This document shows positions 1 through 9,778 of a DNA stretch of 64,000 bases, one piece after another. Position numbers and translations under genes: made by a program. The stretch is from the NCBI GenBank assembly GCA_024275575.1, contig JAJRYV010000103.1, positions 1 through 64,000 of the forward strand, in the 5' to 3' direction. The first letter of the stretch is position 1. Every line of letters starts with the position of its first letter. A model generated the notes under the pieces. It saw only the letters and a list, made by a program, of their open reading frames with translations. It did no database searches and was not told the DNA's origin. This DNA comes from a bacterium (lineage in GTDB: Bacteria > Zhuqueibacterota > Zhuqueibacteria > Zhuqueibacterales > Geothermadaptataceae).

Positions 1-3000
1 GTTGAAAAGGCTGCCGTGGTCTCCGGCCCGGTTCTGGTTCTAATCAAACCCGGCACATACTCATCAGAAGATTTTCCCATCGAACTCTCCGATTCCCTGA
101 CTCTGCGTGGCGTCTCCAATGCAGCCGATGTTATCATCGATGCCGGAGGAAGTGAGCGTATTTTTGAGATTGAAGGCAAAATAGCCTGTCGTATAATCAA
201 CTTGACACTGAAAAACGGCAACGCATCCACAGGCGGCGCAATTCGCTGTTACGACACATATAATACAATCCTCGATTCTCTGATATTTATCGATAATCAG
301 GCAATGAATACCGGGGGGGCGGTATCTCTGGTCAGTGATACGCTTTTTGTTATCCAAAACTGTAAGTTTAAAAGTTGCTCTGCTGATTCCGGCGGCGCTG
401 TTTACGTGGGGCAAAAAAGCTATGGCGATCTGATCAATAATACCATGACGGAGAACCATGCCGCCGTATCGGGCGGTGCGGTCTTTTTGAAGGGTGGCAT
501 GGCTATTTTCAAGCAAAACCGCATTTTTGCCAACAGCCGCAATGCACAAAGCCCGGAGGGTGCCGGCGGAATTTCTTCCTATTACAGCGATGTGTGGATC
601 GGTAACGACGCGGCAGAAGCCAACGATATTTACGACAATCGCGGTGGCGATAAAGGGGCGCAACTTTACGTTCAGGGCGATAAAAATGTTGAGGCAACTC
701 ACAACTATTGGGGCGCCGAACCCAGCCGTCTTCTCGTATATCCGGATCACAAAATCGCCACCGACAATTTTCGCAATGTGGCAGCACGCATCCCGTTGAA
801 TACGAATACACTTTATGTTTCCACGACCGGCAGTGATGAGAATAATGGCATTGACTGGCCGCATGCTTTTCGTACGGTTTCGTTTGCACTGTCGCAATTC
901 TACAGCACCCTGACGGATTCTTTCACCGTTTTTATCGCTGCAGGGACCTATTCGGCATCTCAAACCGGTGAAAAGTTTCCCGTTATGATCGACCATTTTA
1001 CCAGCATTATCGGCGTTGGAGAGCATGTCGTCTTTGACGGCGAATCGCAAAACGGTACGGCGCTTTTTCGGGCGGCGAATGTATTGAATATCCGCCTGCA
1101 GAATCTGAAAATCCGCAACGCCGACAGTGGCGATTTCGGCGCTGTTGATATTCAAAAAGTGACCGGGCTGGTCGTCAAAGATTGCCGTTTTGAAAATAAC
1201 AACGCCAATGCCGGCGCCGCCCTGAGCATGTCGCTTTCTCGCGAAGGGCAGGTTCTCAATAATCAATTTTTACGGAACACAGCCTTACGTGGCGGCGCTG
1301 TGCGCGTTTATCTCGATAAAAGCATTTTCAAATACAATGTTTTTAACGGCAATTCAGCCTCCAGCGGCGGCAGCGTTTTTGTCGATTCAGCGAGTGTGAC
1401 GCGCTTCATACAAAATCACTTCACCGAAAATAGCGCCGATACGGGCGGCGTTGCCTACATAACGATGTCGCGATCACTTTTTTTTGCAAATACGATGGTC
1501 CATAATCATGCAAACGCCATGGGTGGCGGTATCGCCATCGACGGTTCGGCGATGCCGCAAATCGGCGGCGATGAAGGCCGCGCCAATGATATTTACGGCA
1601 ATACCACAGGCGGGTACGGCAGTCAGGTTGCACGAATCAGTTCCGGTGAATTGCTGCGCCTCGGGCTCAATTATTGGGGCGATGTACCAAACGAGAGCCT
1701 CATTTATCCGGCAGATAACCTCGCGGCTGAAACTTATCGCCACACGACAATCAAACTTCCCGAAACCATTCAAAAACTCTATATTTCACCCACGGGAGAT
1801 GACGCCAATTCCGGAACTTCTACTGAAACCGCCTGGAAAACCCTGGCTTTTGCTTTAACGCAGTTTTTCGGCACCGCCAATCAAAAAATGGAACTGGCTA
1901 TCGCAGCCGGCGCTTATTCCGCAAGCCTATCCAGTGAAAATTTTCCGCTGCGTTTACGTTCGTTTACCACCTACCGCGGCGCCTCACCACAGGCGACTCT
2001 CTTTGATGGCGAAGGTCATTCGCTGTTATTTTTTGCTGAAAACGGCAAAGACATTACTATTAAAAACATGCGTTTCACTGCTGCTTTCACCACGGGTGAC
2101 GGTGGCGCACTCAGATTTTCCGGCGGTGAAAATTTAACCGTCAACAACGTGATTTTTGATCGTAATCAGGCAGAAAACGGCGGTGCCTGCAGTTGGCAGC
2201 GTGGACAAAACATTAAACTGGCAAATGTTATTTTTAATCTCAACACGGCACAGGTGAAAGGTGGCGCTGTATTTGGCGATTCCAGCATAATCGATATCAC
2301 CAATTGTGTTTTTACGCAAAATACCGCTGTAAACGGCAGCGGCGGCGCTATTGCATTGATAGGGTTTTCACAGGTGGATTTTAATAATAATAATTTTTTT
2401 AATAATCATGGTGATATTGGCGGTGCAGCAGCGCTTTTGAGTAGCAAAGGTGAATTCATCGGCAATCGTTTCGTGGAAAATAATGCGCGCAAGGGTGGCG
2501 CTCTTTATTTTAAATCAGATAAAGGCAGCTTTGTTGGCAGTATCGAAGATCACAGTAACGATTTTAGCTTCAATACTGCGAATGAAACCGCCCCGGAAAT
2601 TTTTGCCGAAGACGTTGGGTTTCTCAATGCCCGCAACAACTTCTGGGGTAAAATACCGTATCCGGCAATGTTCGGCGACAACCCCGCAATCCGCTATGAA
2701 AATTTTCGCAAGGTTTCCATTCTGTTGCCGCTTGAAACACGTCGTCTCTATTTTTCACCGGATGGCAGCGATAATAATTCCGGTTTGACGGCGGCATCTC
2801 CCTTTCGCAATTTCGAATTTGCCCGTAAACTCGCCGCCGGCACCAGTGATGATCCCATTGAGTTCTACTTTTTACGCGGCGAATACCGACAGGGACGGGG
2901 CGGCAATTTCCCCTTTATATTAAAAGAATTCGTTAACCTGCGCGGTGACAGCAATGAAGCGGTGGGCACGGTTTTTAATGCAGAAAATAACGATCGGATT

Positions 3001-4305
3001 TTCGAATTGAATCAACTGAACGGCATAAAAATCGAGCAGGTAAGCATCAAAAATGGCCGCGCCCCGGCGAATGAGGATGGCGGCGGTGTGCGTATCACAG
3101 CGAGCAAAAATGTAGTTTTTGAAAAGGTGCATTTTCTCGCTAATAAAGCGGAATCCGAATCCGGCGGCGCTGTAGTTATCCTTGGCAAATCGAAAAATAT
3201 CCGGCTGCTCAATTCTATTTTTGAGAAAAATATCGCGCGCAAGGGCGGCGGCGTCGCCGTGCGTTCTGTCGATTCAGTATTGGTTCAGAACTGCCGTTTC
3301 TTCAACAACATGGCTATCGGCGCTGCGATTTTTGTTGAAGATGGTTATAATCAGATCCTGCAAAACCAGATCTACGCCAACAAGACGCCGACGACGGGCT
3401 CAGCACTTTTTTTTACAGGTGTTGCCAAAGGAATTGTACAGCAGAATCAGATTTCCTCAAACGAAGTTGAGGATGCGAACCAGGGTGGAACGATCACATT
3501 TATCCGCGAGGCCGATGTGCAGATCGGTGGTATCCCCGGTTTGGGTAACGATATTTTCAATAATTTCGGTGGTCGTTGGGGCAATGCGCTGATCCATCTC
3601 GGTGGCGGCATCCACAAGATCGAAGCGCGTTATAATTATCTCGGCACAACCGAAATCGATGAATCACTCATCGTGCCGTTACAGCGGTTCAGATATGCAC
3701 CGGTACGTGATAATCCCATTGCCAGCAATAATCCACCGGCAATTCTGCAGGTTTCCCCACTGGCCGGTGTTATCGCTGCGGCGCCCGGTGAGACGATCCG
3801 CTTTGAAGTTACAGCGATCGATTTTGATGCTGAACCGCTATCTTACGTCTGGCTGGTCAATGGTGACGGCGTCAGCCGGGATACCAGCTTCATCCATATC
3901 GCACGCCGCAAAACTGGCGTCGACAGTGTGCAACTGATGGTGAAGGACGGCACATTTACCACCACAGTGAACTGGCAAGTCGAAACGATCATTTCTGCTG
4001 TGCAAGAAACGAAAACGGCACTGCCGATAAAATTTGCACTTTATCAGAACTTCCCTAACCCGTTTAATCCTGTGACGACAATCGCTTTTGATTTACCCAA
4101 AACGGTGTATGTGCGACTAACAATTTTTGATATCACAGGTCGGCTGGTGCGCAATCTGGTTTCACGGGAATTGGCGGCAGGGCAACAGCAGATAAGATGG
4201 AATGGCGCGGATGATTTTGGTAATCAGGTCGGTTCAGGGACTTATTTCGTGCAAATGCGTGCCGGCAAATTTGGAAAAAAAATAAAAATCGCACTGGTGC
4301 GGTGA
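1..4305 (+). CDS. Secreted tandem beta-helix protein with T9SS sorting domain (5' truncated by window)
   Basis: The reading frame is open from base 1, so the N-terminus and signal peptide lie outside the window. The protein is a chain of right-handed parallel beta-helix modules of the DUF1565/polymorphic-repeat type, rich in GGA/GGG turns and N-x-F/I ladders. Each module opens with a strand such as LYVSTTGSDENNG and closes with NYWG-like residues. Module starts at 811, 1777 and 2745 give a period of about 967 bp, so the window opens about 156 bp into an earlier module. After the helices come an Ig/PKD-like domain (about 3740-3990) and a C-terminal T9SS type A sorting domain (QNFPNPFNP, then a FlgD-like beta-sandwich ending KIKIALVR). 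Family knowledge predicts export by T9SS to the cell surface. Substrate or ligand is unknown. Confidence 0.9.
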   Translation, partial: VEKAAVVSGPVLVLIKPGTYSSEDFPIELSDSLTLRGVSNAADVIIDAGGSERIFEIEGKIACRIINLTLKNGNASTGGAIRCYDTYNTILDSLIFIDNQAMNTGGAVSLVSDTLFVIQNCKFKSCSADSGGAVYVGQKSYGDLINNTMTENHAAVSGGAVFLKGGMAIFKQNRIFANSRNAQSPEGAGGISSYYSDVWIGNDAAEANDIYDNRGGDKGAQLYVQGDKNVEATHNYWGAEPSRLLVYPDHKIATDNFRNVAARIPLNTNTLYVSTTGSDENNGIDWPHAFRTVSFALSQFYSTLTDSFTVFIAAGTYSASQTGEKFPVMIDHFTSIIGVGEHVVFDGESQNGTALFRAANVLNIRLQNLKIRNADSGDFGAVDIQKVTGLVVKDCRFENNNANAGAALSMSLSREGQVLNNQFLRNTALRGGAVRVYLDKSIFKYNVFNGNSASSGGSVFVDSASVTRFIQNHFTENSADTGGVAYITMSRSLFFANTMVHNHANAMGGGIAIDGSAMPQIGGDEGRANDIYGNTTGGYGSQVARISSGELLRLGLNYWGDVPNESLIYPADNLAAETYRHTTIKLPETIQKLYISPTGDDANSGTSTETAWKTLAFALTQFFGTANQKMELAIAAGAYSASLSSENFPLRLRSFTTYRGASPQATLFDGEGHSLLFFAENGKDITIKNMRFTAAFTTGDGGALRFSGGENLTVNNVIFDRNQAENGGACSWQRGQNIKLANVIFNLNTAQVKGGAVFGDSSIIDITNCVFTQNTAVNGSGGAIALIGFSQVDFNNNNFFNNHGDIGGAAALLSSKGEFIGNRFVENNARKGGALYFKSDKGSFVGSIEDHSNDFSFNTANETAPEIFAEDVGFLNARNNFWGKIPYPAMFGDNPAIRYENFRKVSILLPLETRRLYFSPDGSDNNSGLTAASPFRNFEFARKLAAGTSDDPIEFYFLRGEYRQGRGGNFPFILKEFVNLRGDSNEAVGTVFNAENNDRIFELNQLNGIKIEQVSIKNGRAPANEDGGGVRITASKNVVFEKVHFLANKAESESGGAVVILGKSKNIRLLNSIFEKNIARKGGGVAVRSVDSVLVQNCRFFNNMAIGAAIFVEDGYNQILQNQIYANKTPTTGSALFFTGVAKGIVQQNQISSNEVEDANQGGTITFIREADVQIGGIPGLGNDIFNNFGGRWGNALIHLGGGIHKIEARYNYLGTTEIDESLIVPLQRFRYAPVRDNPIASNNPPAILQVSPLAGVIAAAPGETIRFEVTAIDFDAEPLSYVWLVNGDGVSRDTSFIHIARRKTGVDSVQLMVKDGTFTTTVNWQVETIISAVQETKTALPIKFALYQNFPNPFNPVTTIAFDLPKTVYVRLTIFDITGRLVRNLVSRELAAGQQQIRWNGADDFGNQVGSGTYFVQMRAGKFGKKIKIALVR

Positions 4306-4632
4306 GTGCGCTACTGAGTTATCCGGCCTGTTCTATTCATAAACTTTGTTGTTTGCCTTCGGAGTGCATTGCCTTTAGTAACTGACAAGTTATTTTCTGT
4401 CATTTTTTGGCAAGAAATATCGATCTAACCTTTATTATTCTCGCGAAGACGCCGGGAAAAACAGCATAACACATTTAAAAACAAAACTCAGCGTCTCCGC
4501 GAGATGATTTTTTTGATAAAAAATAAAATCTTTAACCAGACCTTATTGTCAACTAAAATAAAATCAGTTGTTTATCAGGTTCTTTTTCAAAGTTGATGAA
4601 TGATGCAGGCTGGAATATTTATGCTTGAAGGG
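4306..4632. other. Intergenic stretch with weak terminator and a dispersed-type inverted repeat
   Basis: No gene is visible. A weak hairpin (TGACA/TGTCA at 4383-4402) followed by six T residues could end the preceding gene. An imperfect inverted repeat at 4439-4504 is listed separately. The rest is AT-rich without recognisable signals. Confidence 0.4.
4439..4504. repeat. Imperfect inverted repeat, REP-like
   Basis: Arms TCTCGCGAAGACGC (4439-4452) and GCGTCTCCGCGAGA (4491-4504) are complementary at 13 of 14 positions around a 38-nt AT-rich centre. The arm sequence resembles the 'gcgaagacgc' type of dispersed repeat seen in many environmental genomes. No T-tract follows, so it is unlikely to be an intrinsic terminator. 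Confidence 0.45.
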
Positions 4633-4663
4633 AAAGCGCAGCAAGCTGAGCTGCGCTTTTTTT
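4633..4663. terminator. Intrinsic terminator after the 3D-domain gene
   Basis: A ten-base stem AAAGCGCAGC / GCTGCGCTTT with a seven-base loop is flanked by T-rich sequence on the plus side. It lies immediately past the stop of the minus-strand gene ending at 4663 and can also serve plus-strand readthrough. Confidence 0.7.
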
Positions 4664-5676
4664 TATTTCGCGGTAAAATTACGGCTGCTGCACAGGACTT
4701 TTTCCAGCGTGATATCCGGATCGTCAAATGTGTAACAGGTCGCTTCGACGGTTGAGCCGAGGGCAAGAAAATATTTGATTTGATCGCTGCTGTTACCGAT
4801 ACGCCAGTCGATCCAGTTTCTTTTAACACCGGAACCGGTATCCATGGCTTCGGTGAGAAATTGGCGACCATCTTTGGTTTTAATCACGATAAAAGAGCGG
4901 GCAAAGGGGCCGGTTATGTTTTTTGTTTTAAACTTTGCGGCCAGCCTGTTACGGCGCTTCGGATCGGGCACAGAAACCGGGAAATCTTTCAAATTAACTG
5001 AAACCGTTTGCCAGTTTACCGCCTGCTGGCCGGAAAATGTACGGCCATTGGGCTCCGCATGCTCATCCCATTTTGTAAAGACATTTTTATTGTTGATATT
5101 CGCTCCGATAAATTCCAATGCTTTTTTATTGTTATACTGAAAATTCCTGCAGGTATATTTATTTTTCCTCTCGTGCTCTCCACTGTTCCAACCCGCCTTG
5201 CGCAGTAAATTGTAGCGTGTGACATAGTGCTGCCCTTGCCAGAATAATTCACCGGATCCGGCAATCATGACCCGGTCGAGAAAATAAGTATACTGAAATT
5301 CGGCGGCGGGAATCTTTTTCGCGATTATTTTTTTCCGCAGGCATGTTGACAGCGAATCGATGTGGCAGCGATCGCTATTGGCAAGCAAATAGTAAGTGAT
5401 ACGTGCTTTTTTTATTTTCTTAGCCAATTTGCCGTTGGCATGGAGCCAGTCCTGTGAAAAAATCTGGTTTAGGGGCTGGCCTGAAAAGGTTACTGCTGCA
5501 GAAGAATATTTATGCTGCACAACCGCCGGCCGGTTGGAATTTGAGGGGTTATCCGGCATGAATTGCTGAACCTGTTGTTGCTTTATGGTCGCAGGGTCTT
5601 TTTTAAAAAGCCGTGGGCCGCCCAGCGCCAGAAACAGTGCGAGACCACCGAGAATAGCTTTTGTCAAATTGTTCAT
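4663..5676 (-). CDS. Exported 3D-domain (double-psi beta-barrel) protein, putative cell-wall active
   Basis: The 337-residue product begins with a hydrophobic export or anchor segment (residues about 5-22). Near the C-terminus it has a segment with the features of the 3D domain of MltA/RpfB-type proteins: EAMDTGSGVK followed by NWIDWRIG, which keeps the DTG and ID aspartates. In the family this domain occurs in lytic transglycosylases and cell-wall hydrolases; here the catalytic assignment is inference. The middle (residues 60-200) is charged and unrecognised. The start is well supported: a GGAGGG ribosome site sits just before ATG at 5676. The gene stands alone, ended by a hairpin terminator. 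Confidence 0.7.
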   Translation of the reverse strand: MNNLTKAILGGLALFLALGGPRLFKKDPATIKQQQVQQFMPDNPSNSNRPAVVQHKYSSAAVTFSGQPLNQIFSQDWLHANGKLAKKIKKARITYYLLANSDRCHIDSLSTCLRKKIIAKKIPAAEFQYTYFLDRVMIAGSGELFWQGQHYVTRYNLLRKAGWNSGEHERKNKYTCRNFQYNNKKALEFIGANINNKNVFTKWDEHAEPNGRTFSGQQAVNWQTVSVNLKDFPVSVPDPKRRNRLAAKFKTKNITGPFARSFIVIKTKDGRQFLTEAMDTGSGVKRNWIDWRIGNSSDQIKYFLALGSTVEATCYTFDDPDITLEKVLCSSRNFTAK

Positions 5677-5807
5677 TAAATCACCCTCCTGCTTAAAATT
5701 TTAAGCGCGTCGCTGATCGCTTTTTCGAGCATTTTGCTCGCGGCAAAAGTTAATATGCCGGTTGTTTAAAGGCAAGGGAAACATCGGTTTTCAATTTTTA
5801 TTCGGAA

Positions 5808-5922
5808 CTCGTTCAGCATGCATCAGAGAAGGAATCCCTGAGCTTGCTGAAGCGGGACACACCCCTCGCAGATCAGGCTTCAGACAGGCTCAGCCAGCGC
5901 AATGGGACGGAGGCTGAACGAG
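5808..5922. repeat. Nested palindromic repeat element, copy 1
   Basis: The outer arms CTCGTTCAGC (5808-5817) and GCTGAACGAG (5913-5922) are perfectly complementary. Inside, TGAGCTTGCTGAAGC (5839-5853) pairs with GCTTCAGACAGGCTCA (5877-5892). A related element lies at 27428-27565, sharing CTGAACGAGATAC and the CCTGAGCTTG core. The remaining bases of the gap 5677-6112 are AT-rich; a promoter for the act operon must lie here but I could not fix one. Confidence 0.65.
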
Positions 5923-6112
5923 ATACTTTATCCGTTCATATAGATTGTTTTTTTTATTTTTCTTGCGCATTGTTTACCGGCGCATTATATTTACCGATTA
6001 TAATTTATTAACTTGCAAAAAATCAGCAAATCTAATATTCGCAAATCAATTTAATCCGCCTTTTTTTTATTAGCTCAATCAGATCAGTTGATTTATAACA
6101 GAGGACTTCCCC

Positions 6113-6760
6113 TTGGCACAATTGTTTCCTCAATGGACTAACAGGTTACCACAAATTATCCTGCCCGTGGTCATCGTACTTGGAGCGGGTGTCTATGGCT
6201 TTTTTGCCTACTATGGTTCGCCGTGGTATACCGATGTCGGTTATCAGCCGGTACAACCGGTTGCCTTCAGCCATAAAGTGCATGCCGGTGATATGAAAAT
6301 CGACTGCCGGTATTGCCATAATTTTGTCGAAATTTCTCACGAAGCCAATATCCCGCCAACGCAAACATGTATGAATTGCCACACGATGATCAAAGCGGAG
6401 AGCGAGAAAATGAAACCGGTGCAGGAAAGCTGGAAAAATGATACGCCAATCCAATGGATTCGTGTGCACAAAATTCCCGATTATGCCTATTTTGATCACA
6501 GCGTGCATCTTGCCGCCGGTGTCGGCTGCGCCAGTTGCCACGGTAATATCGCGGCGATGGAAGTCGTTACGCAGAACCAGCCGTTGAGCATGTCTTGGTG
6601 CCTCAATTGCCACCGCAACCCTGATCAGTATCTGCGGCCGGCTTCAGAAATCACCAACATGACCTGGGTTGCCCCGGAAAATCATTCTGAATTCGTTTTG
6701 CAATTTAAAAAAGTTAGAAAAATCGCCCCGCCGGAGGATTGTTCAGCATGTCATCGATAA
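6113..6760 (+). CDS. actA: ACIII subunit A, membrane-anchored pentaheme cytochrome c
   Basis: This is the pentaheme subunit of Alternative Complex III, which oxidises menaquinol and passes electrons to periplasmic carriers. The 215-residue protein has one N-terminal membrane helix (residues about 13-33) and five CxxCH haem sites: CRYCH near 64, CMNCH near 86, CASCH near 139, CLNCH near 163 and CSACH at the C-terminus. The paired spacing and the flanking text (PVAFSHKVHAG, YFDHSVHLAAGVGC) match ActA proteins. Start is TTG at 6113 with an AGAGG box about 8 bases upstream; no ATG fits. It overlaps actB by 13 bases, indicating one transcript. Confidence 0.95.
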   Translation: MAQLFPQWTNRLPQIILPVVIVLGAGVYGFFAYYGSPWYTDVGYQPVQPVAFSHKVHAGDMKIDCRYCHNFVEISHEANIPPTQTCMNCHTMIKAESEKMKPVQESWKNDTPIQWIRVHKIPDYAYFDHSVHLAAGVGCASCHGNIAAMEVVTQNQPLSMSWCLNCHRNPDQYLRPASEITNMTWVAPENHSEFVLQFKKVRKIAPPEDCSACHR

Positions 6761-9750
6761 AAAAGAAAACCGATCAAAAGAAATACTGGCGGAGCATGGA
6801 TCAGCTTGCAGATACGCCGGAATTTAATGCGCTTTTGCAACGCGAATTTCCTGAAGGCGCTTCAGAACTCAAAGACCCTGTCAGCCGCCGGAAGTTCCTT
6901 ACCATCATGGGCGCTTCCATTGCCCTCGCCGGTACCACGAGCTGTCGCCGTCCGGTGGAAAAAATCGTCCCTTACGTTAAGGCGCCTGAAGAAATTATCC
7001 CCGGTGTGGCTAAATATTATGCAACGACCCTGCCTTTCGGCCTCAATGCCTATGGCGTGCTCGTCGAAAGCCACGAAGGCCGGCCTACTAAAATTGAAGG
7101 TAACGAGTTGCACCCCGCAACGATGGGCGCTTCCAATTCATGGTTGCAAGCCTCAATTCTCGATTTGTACGATCCCGACCGCTCGAAATATGTGCGCCAC
7201 AACGGCAACCGCTCGACATGGAAGGCATTTGCGGAAAGCTGGGGAAAAATTGCTGAAGAATACAAAACCAATGGCGGTGAGGGCCTGGCTGTGCTTTCCC
7301 ATGCCTGGTCATCACCGACGATGGCCCGCATGCAGCGGGTTTTCCTCGATGCTTTTCCAAAAGCGCGCTGGGTGACCTATGAACCCGTCTCTGATGAAAA
7401 TAAGATCGCTGGTGTAAAAATCGCAACCGGCACCCCAGCGCTACCGGTTTTTACGCTGGGAAAAGCGCAAGTTATTCTCTCTCTCGATGCTGATTTGCTG
7501 CTCACCGAACCGGATAATATCCGTCATAACAAAGGTTTCGCCCAGGGCCGGCGTCTTACTTCTGAAAAAGATAACATGAACCGGCTCTATGTTGTCGAGC
7601 CGGTATTTTCAGTGACCGGCGGCATGGCCGACCACCGTCTCAAAGTACAGGCCCGGCAGATGGGCGCATTTACTGCGGCCCTGGCGCTGGAGCTCAAAGC
7701 GCAGGGTGTGAATATCGATGTTTCCACACTCGGAGATTATGCATCCCACAATTTTGATAAAAAATGGCTCACTGAAGTCTCCAAAGATTTACGCCGGGCA
7801 GCAGGAAAAAGCCTTGTCGCAGCAGGGCAGCGGCTGGCCCCGGAAATTCACGCGCTGGTTTTTGCCATCAATGCCGCATTGCGAAATAACGGCACCACGG
7901 TCAGTTATTTTTCACTGCGTGATAAGGCCGTGCCGGCACGTGCCGAATTGGCGGAACTCACCCAAAACATCGAATCCGGCCGCATTTCAACATTAATTCT
8001 GCTCGATAGCAATCCCGTATTCAATGCACCCGGTGAGCTGAACTTTAAACAGGCTTTTGAAAAACTTACGCATTCGATTCATCTCGGTTTACATGCCAAT
8101 GAGACCGGTGCCGCAGCGGAATGGCACATCAACGGCACGCACACGCTGGAAACCTGGGGCGATGCGCGCGCCGGCGATGGTACATTCAGCATCATTCAGC
8201 CGCTTATCGCGCCGCTTTTTGCCGGAAAATCTGAAAATGAACTGCTTCATTTTCTCGCTACCGGTGAAGAAAAAACCTCCCACGATATTATGCAGGAGAG
8301 CTGGAAATCGCTTTCAGTTTTTGATCAATCTGAAAAAAACCGGCGCCGTGTTTTGCACGATGGTCTTCTGCAGGACAGCGCACTTGCACCATTGCGACCG
8401 CGCCTGCGCATTAGCGCTCTCGCAGCAGCGCTGCGCGCCAATCCTTTCCCAACCGCCCCGGCTTCTGCGGATGATTTTGATGTCATTTTCGCTACTTCAA
8501 ATTCTCTGCTCGACGGCCGTTTTGCCAATAATGGCTGGTTGCACGAGCTGCCCGATCCGGTGAGCAAAGTGACCTGGGAAAATGTAGCGCTGATCAGTGT
8601 TGCCGCTGCAAAAAAACTTGGCGTACAAAACCGCGACGTCGTGACTGTCAAGGTGGCTGCCGGTGAAATCACCCTCCCGGTTTGGCTGCAACCCGGTCTC
8701 GCTGAAAATACAATCGCTCTGGAACTGGGATATGGCCGCAGCCGCGCCGGCAGAATCGGCGACGGCGTTGGCGTTGATATCTACCCCATCCAATCGCTGC
8801 AATACGGTTATTTTCAGCAGGGCGGCAGTATAACGCCGACGGGTGATTCAGCGGAAGTTGCCAATACGCAGGATCACAATTCGATGGAGGACCGGGCGCT
8901 CATCCGCGAGGCCTCGCTCGATGAATATCGCAAGAACCCTGATTTTGCTCCTGAAATGGTACAGCACCCGCCGCTGAAATCGTTGTGGGAAGAACATAAA
9001 TATGATAAGGGCAATCAATGGGCGATGGCTATCGACCTGACAACGTGCACCGGTTGCAGCGCCTGCACCATCGCTTGCCAGAGTGAAAACAACATCCCGA
9101 TCGTCGGTAAAGATCAGGTCAATCGCGGCCGTGAAATGCATTGGATGCGCATGGATCGTTATTTCTCCGGCGATGAAGATAATCCGGAAATGGCTATGCA
9201 GCCGGTTGCCTGCCAGCATTGCGAAATGGCGCCATGCGAGGAAGTTTGCCCTGTGGCAGCCACCTCCCACGACAAGGAAGGCCTCAATGTGATGACTTAT
9301 AACCGCTGCATCGGCACACGCTACTGCTCTAACAACTGTCCCTACAAAGTGCGTCATTTTAATTTTCTCAATTATACCAAAGATACGCCGGAAATTGTGC
9401 AAATGGTGATGAACCCCGATGTGACGGTTCGTTTTCGCGGGGTGATGGAAAAATGTACATATTGTCTGCAACGAATTAATGAGGCCAAGCACCGGGCTAA
9501 GGTGGAGAATAAGTCCTTGAAAGATGGTGATATCGTCACAGCTTGTCAGCAGACCTGTCCGGCAGACGCCATTGTTTTCGGCAATATGCTCGACCCCGAA
9601 AGCAAGGTCTCGAAAGTTCGGCAACAGAATCGTGATTACAGTATCATCGCTGAATTAAATAACCGCCCGCGCACCACGTATCAGGCAAAAATCCGCAATT
9701 TCAATACAGCGCTGGCGGCTGAAAAAAAAGAACATGCCGAGCATGTATAA
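6748..9750 (+). CDS. actB: ACIII subunit B, molybdopterin-oxidoreductase-like iron-sulfur protein
   Basis: ActB is the large periplasmic iron-sulfur subunit of ACIII. The product is about 1,000 residues: a Tat-type motif SRRKFLTIMG (residues 46-55), a long domain homologous to molybdopterin oxidoreductases (in characterised ACIII it binds no molybdenum), and a C-terminal ferredoxin-like domain from about residue 766 with four cysteine groups: CTGCSACTIAC, CQHCEMAPCEEVC, CIGTRYCSNNC and CTYC...CQQTC. These fit the three 4Fe-4S plus one 3Fe-4S clusters of the family. ATG at 6748 is chosen because GGAGG at 6733-6737 lies ten bases upstream; an in-frame TTG at 6739 is too close to that box. Confidence 0.95.
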   Translation: MSSIKKKTDQKKYWRSMDQLADTPEFNALLQREFPEGASELKDPVSRRKFLTIMGASIALAGTTSCRRPVEKIVPYVKAPEEIIPGVAKYYATTLPFGLNAYGVLVESHEGRPTKIEGNELHPATMGASNSWLQASILDLYDPDRSKYVRHNGNRSTWKAFAESWGKIAEEYKTNGGEGLAVLSHAWSSPTMARMQRVFLDAFPKARWVTYEPVSDENKIAGVKIATGTPALPVFTLGKAQVILSLDADLLLTEPDNIRHNKGFAQGRRLTSEKDNMNRLYVVEPVFSVTGGMADHRLKVQARQMGAFTAALALELKAQGVNIDVSTLGDYASHNFDKKWLTEVSKDLRRAAGKSLVAAGQRLAPEIHALVFAINAALRNNGTTVSYFSLRDKAVPARAELAELTQNIESGRISTLILLDSNPVFNAPGELNFKQAFEKLTHSIHLGLHANETGAAAEWHINGTHTLETWGDARAGDGTFSIIQPLIAPLFAGKSENELLHFLATGEEKTSHDIMQESWKSLSVFDQSEKNRRRVLHDGLLQDSALAPLRPRLRISALAAALRANPFPTAPASADDFDVIFATSNSLLDGRFANNGWLHELPDPVSKVTWENVALISVAAAKKLGVQNRDVVTVKVAAGEITLPVWLQPGLAENTIALELGYGRSRAGRIGDGVGVDIYPIQSLQYGYFQQGGSITPTGDSAEVANTQDHNSMEDRALIREASLDEYRKNPDFAPEMVQHPPLKSLWEEHKYDKGNQWAMAIDLTTCTGCSACTIACQSENNIPIVGKDQVNRGREMHWMRMDRYFSGDEDNPEMAMQPVACQHCEMAPCEEVCPVAATSHDKEGLNVMTYNRCIGTRYCSNNCPYKVRHFNFLNYTKDTPEIVQMVMNPDVTVRFRGVMEKCTYCLQRINEAKHRAKVENKSLKDGDIVTACQQTCPADAIVFGNMLDPESKVSKVRQQNRDYSIIAELNNRPRTTYQAKIRNFNTALAAEKKEHAEHV

Positions 9751-9778
9751 TCTTTAATCAGAACGGAATGATAAACCT

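Noticed and set aside
64-1266. Long minus-strand frame opposite the beta-helix gene
   Set aside because: It mirrors a clearly coding plus-strand frame with T9SS protein features and has no domain of its own.
8848-9624. 258-codon minus-strand frame opposite actB
   Set aside because: It is antisense to the conserved iron-sulfur domain of actB and carries no recognisable motif.
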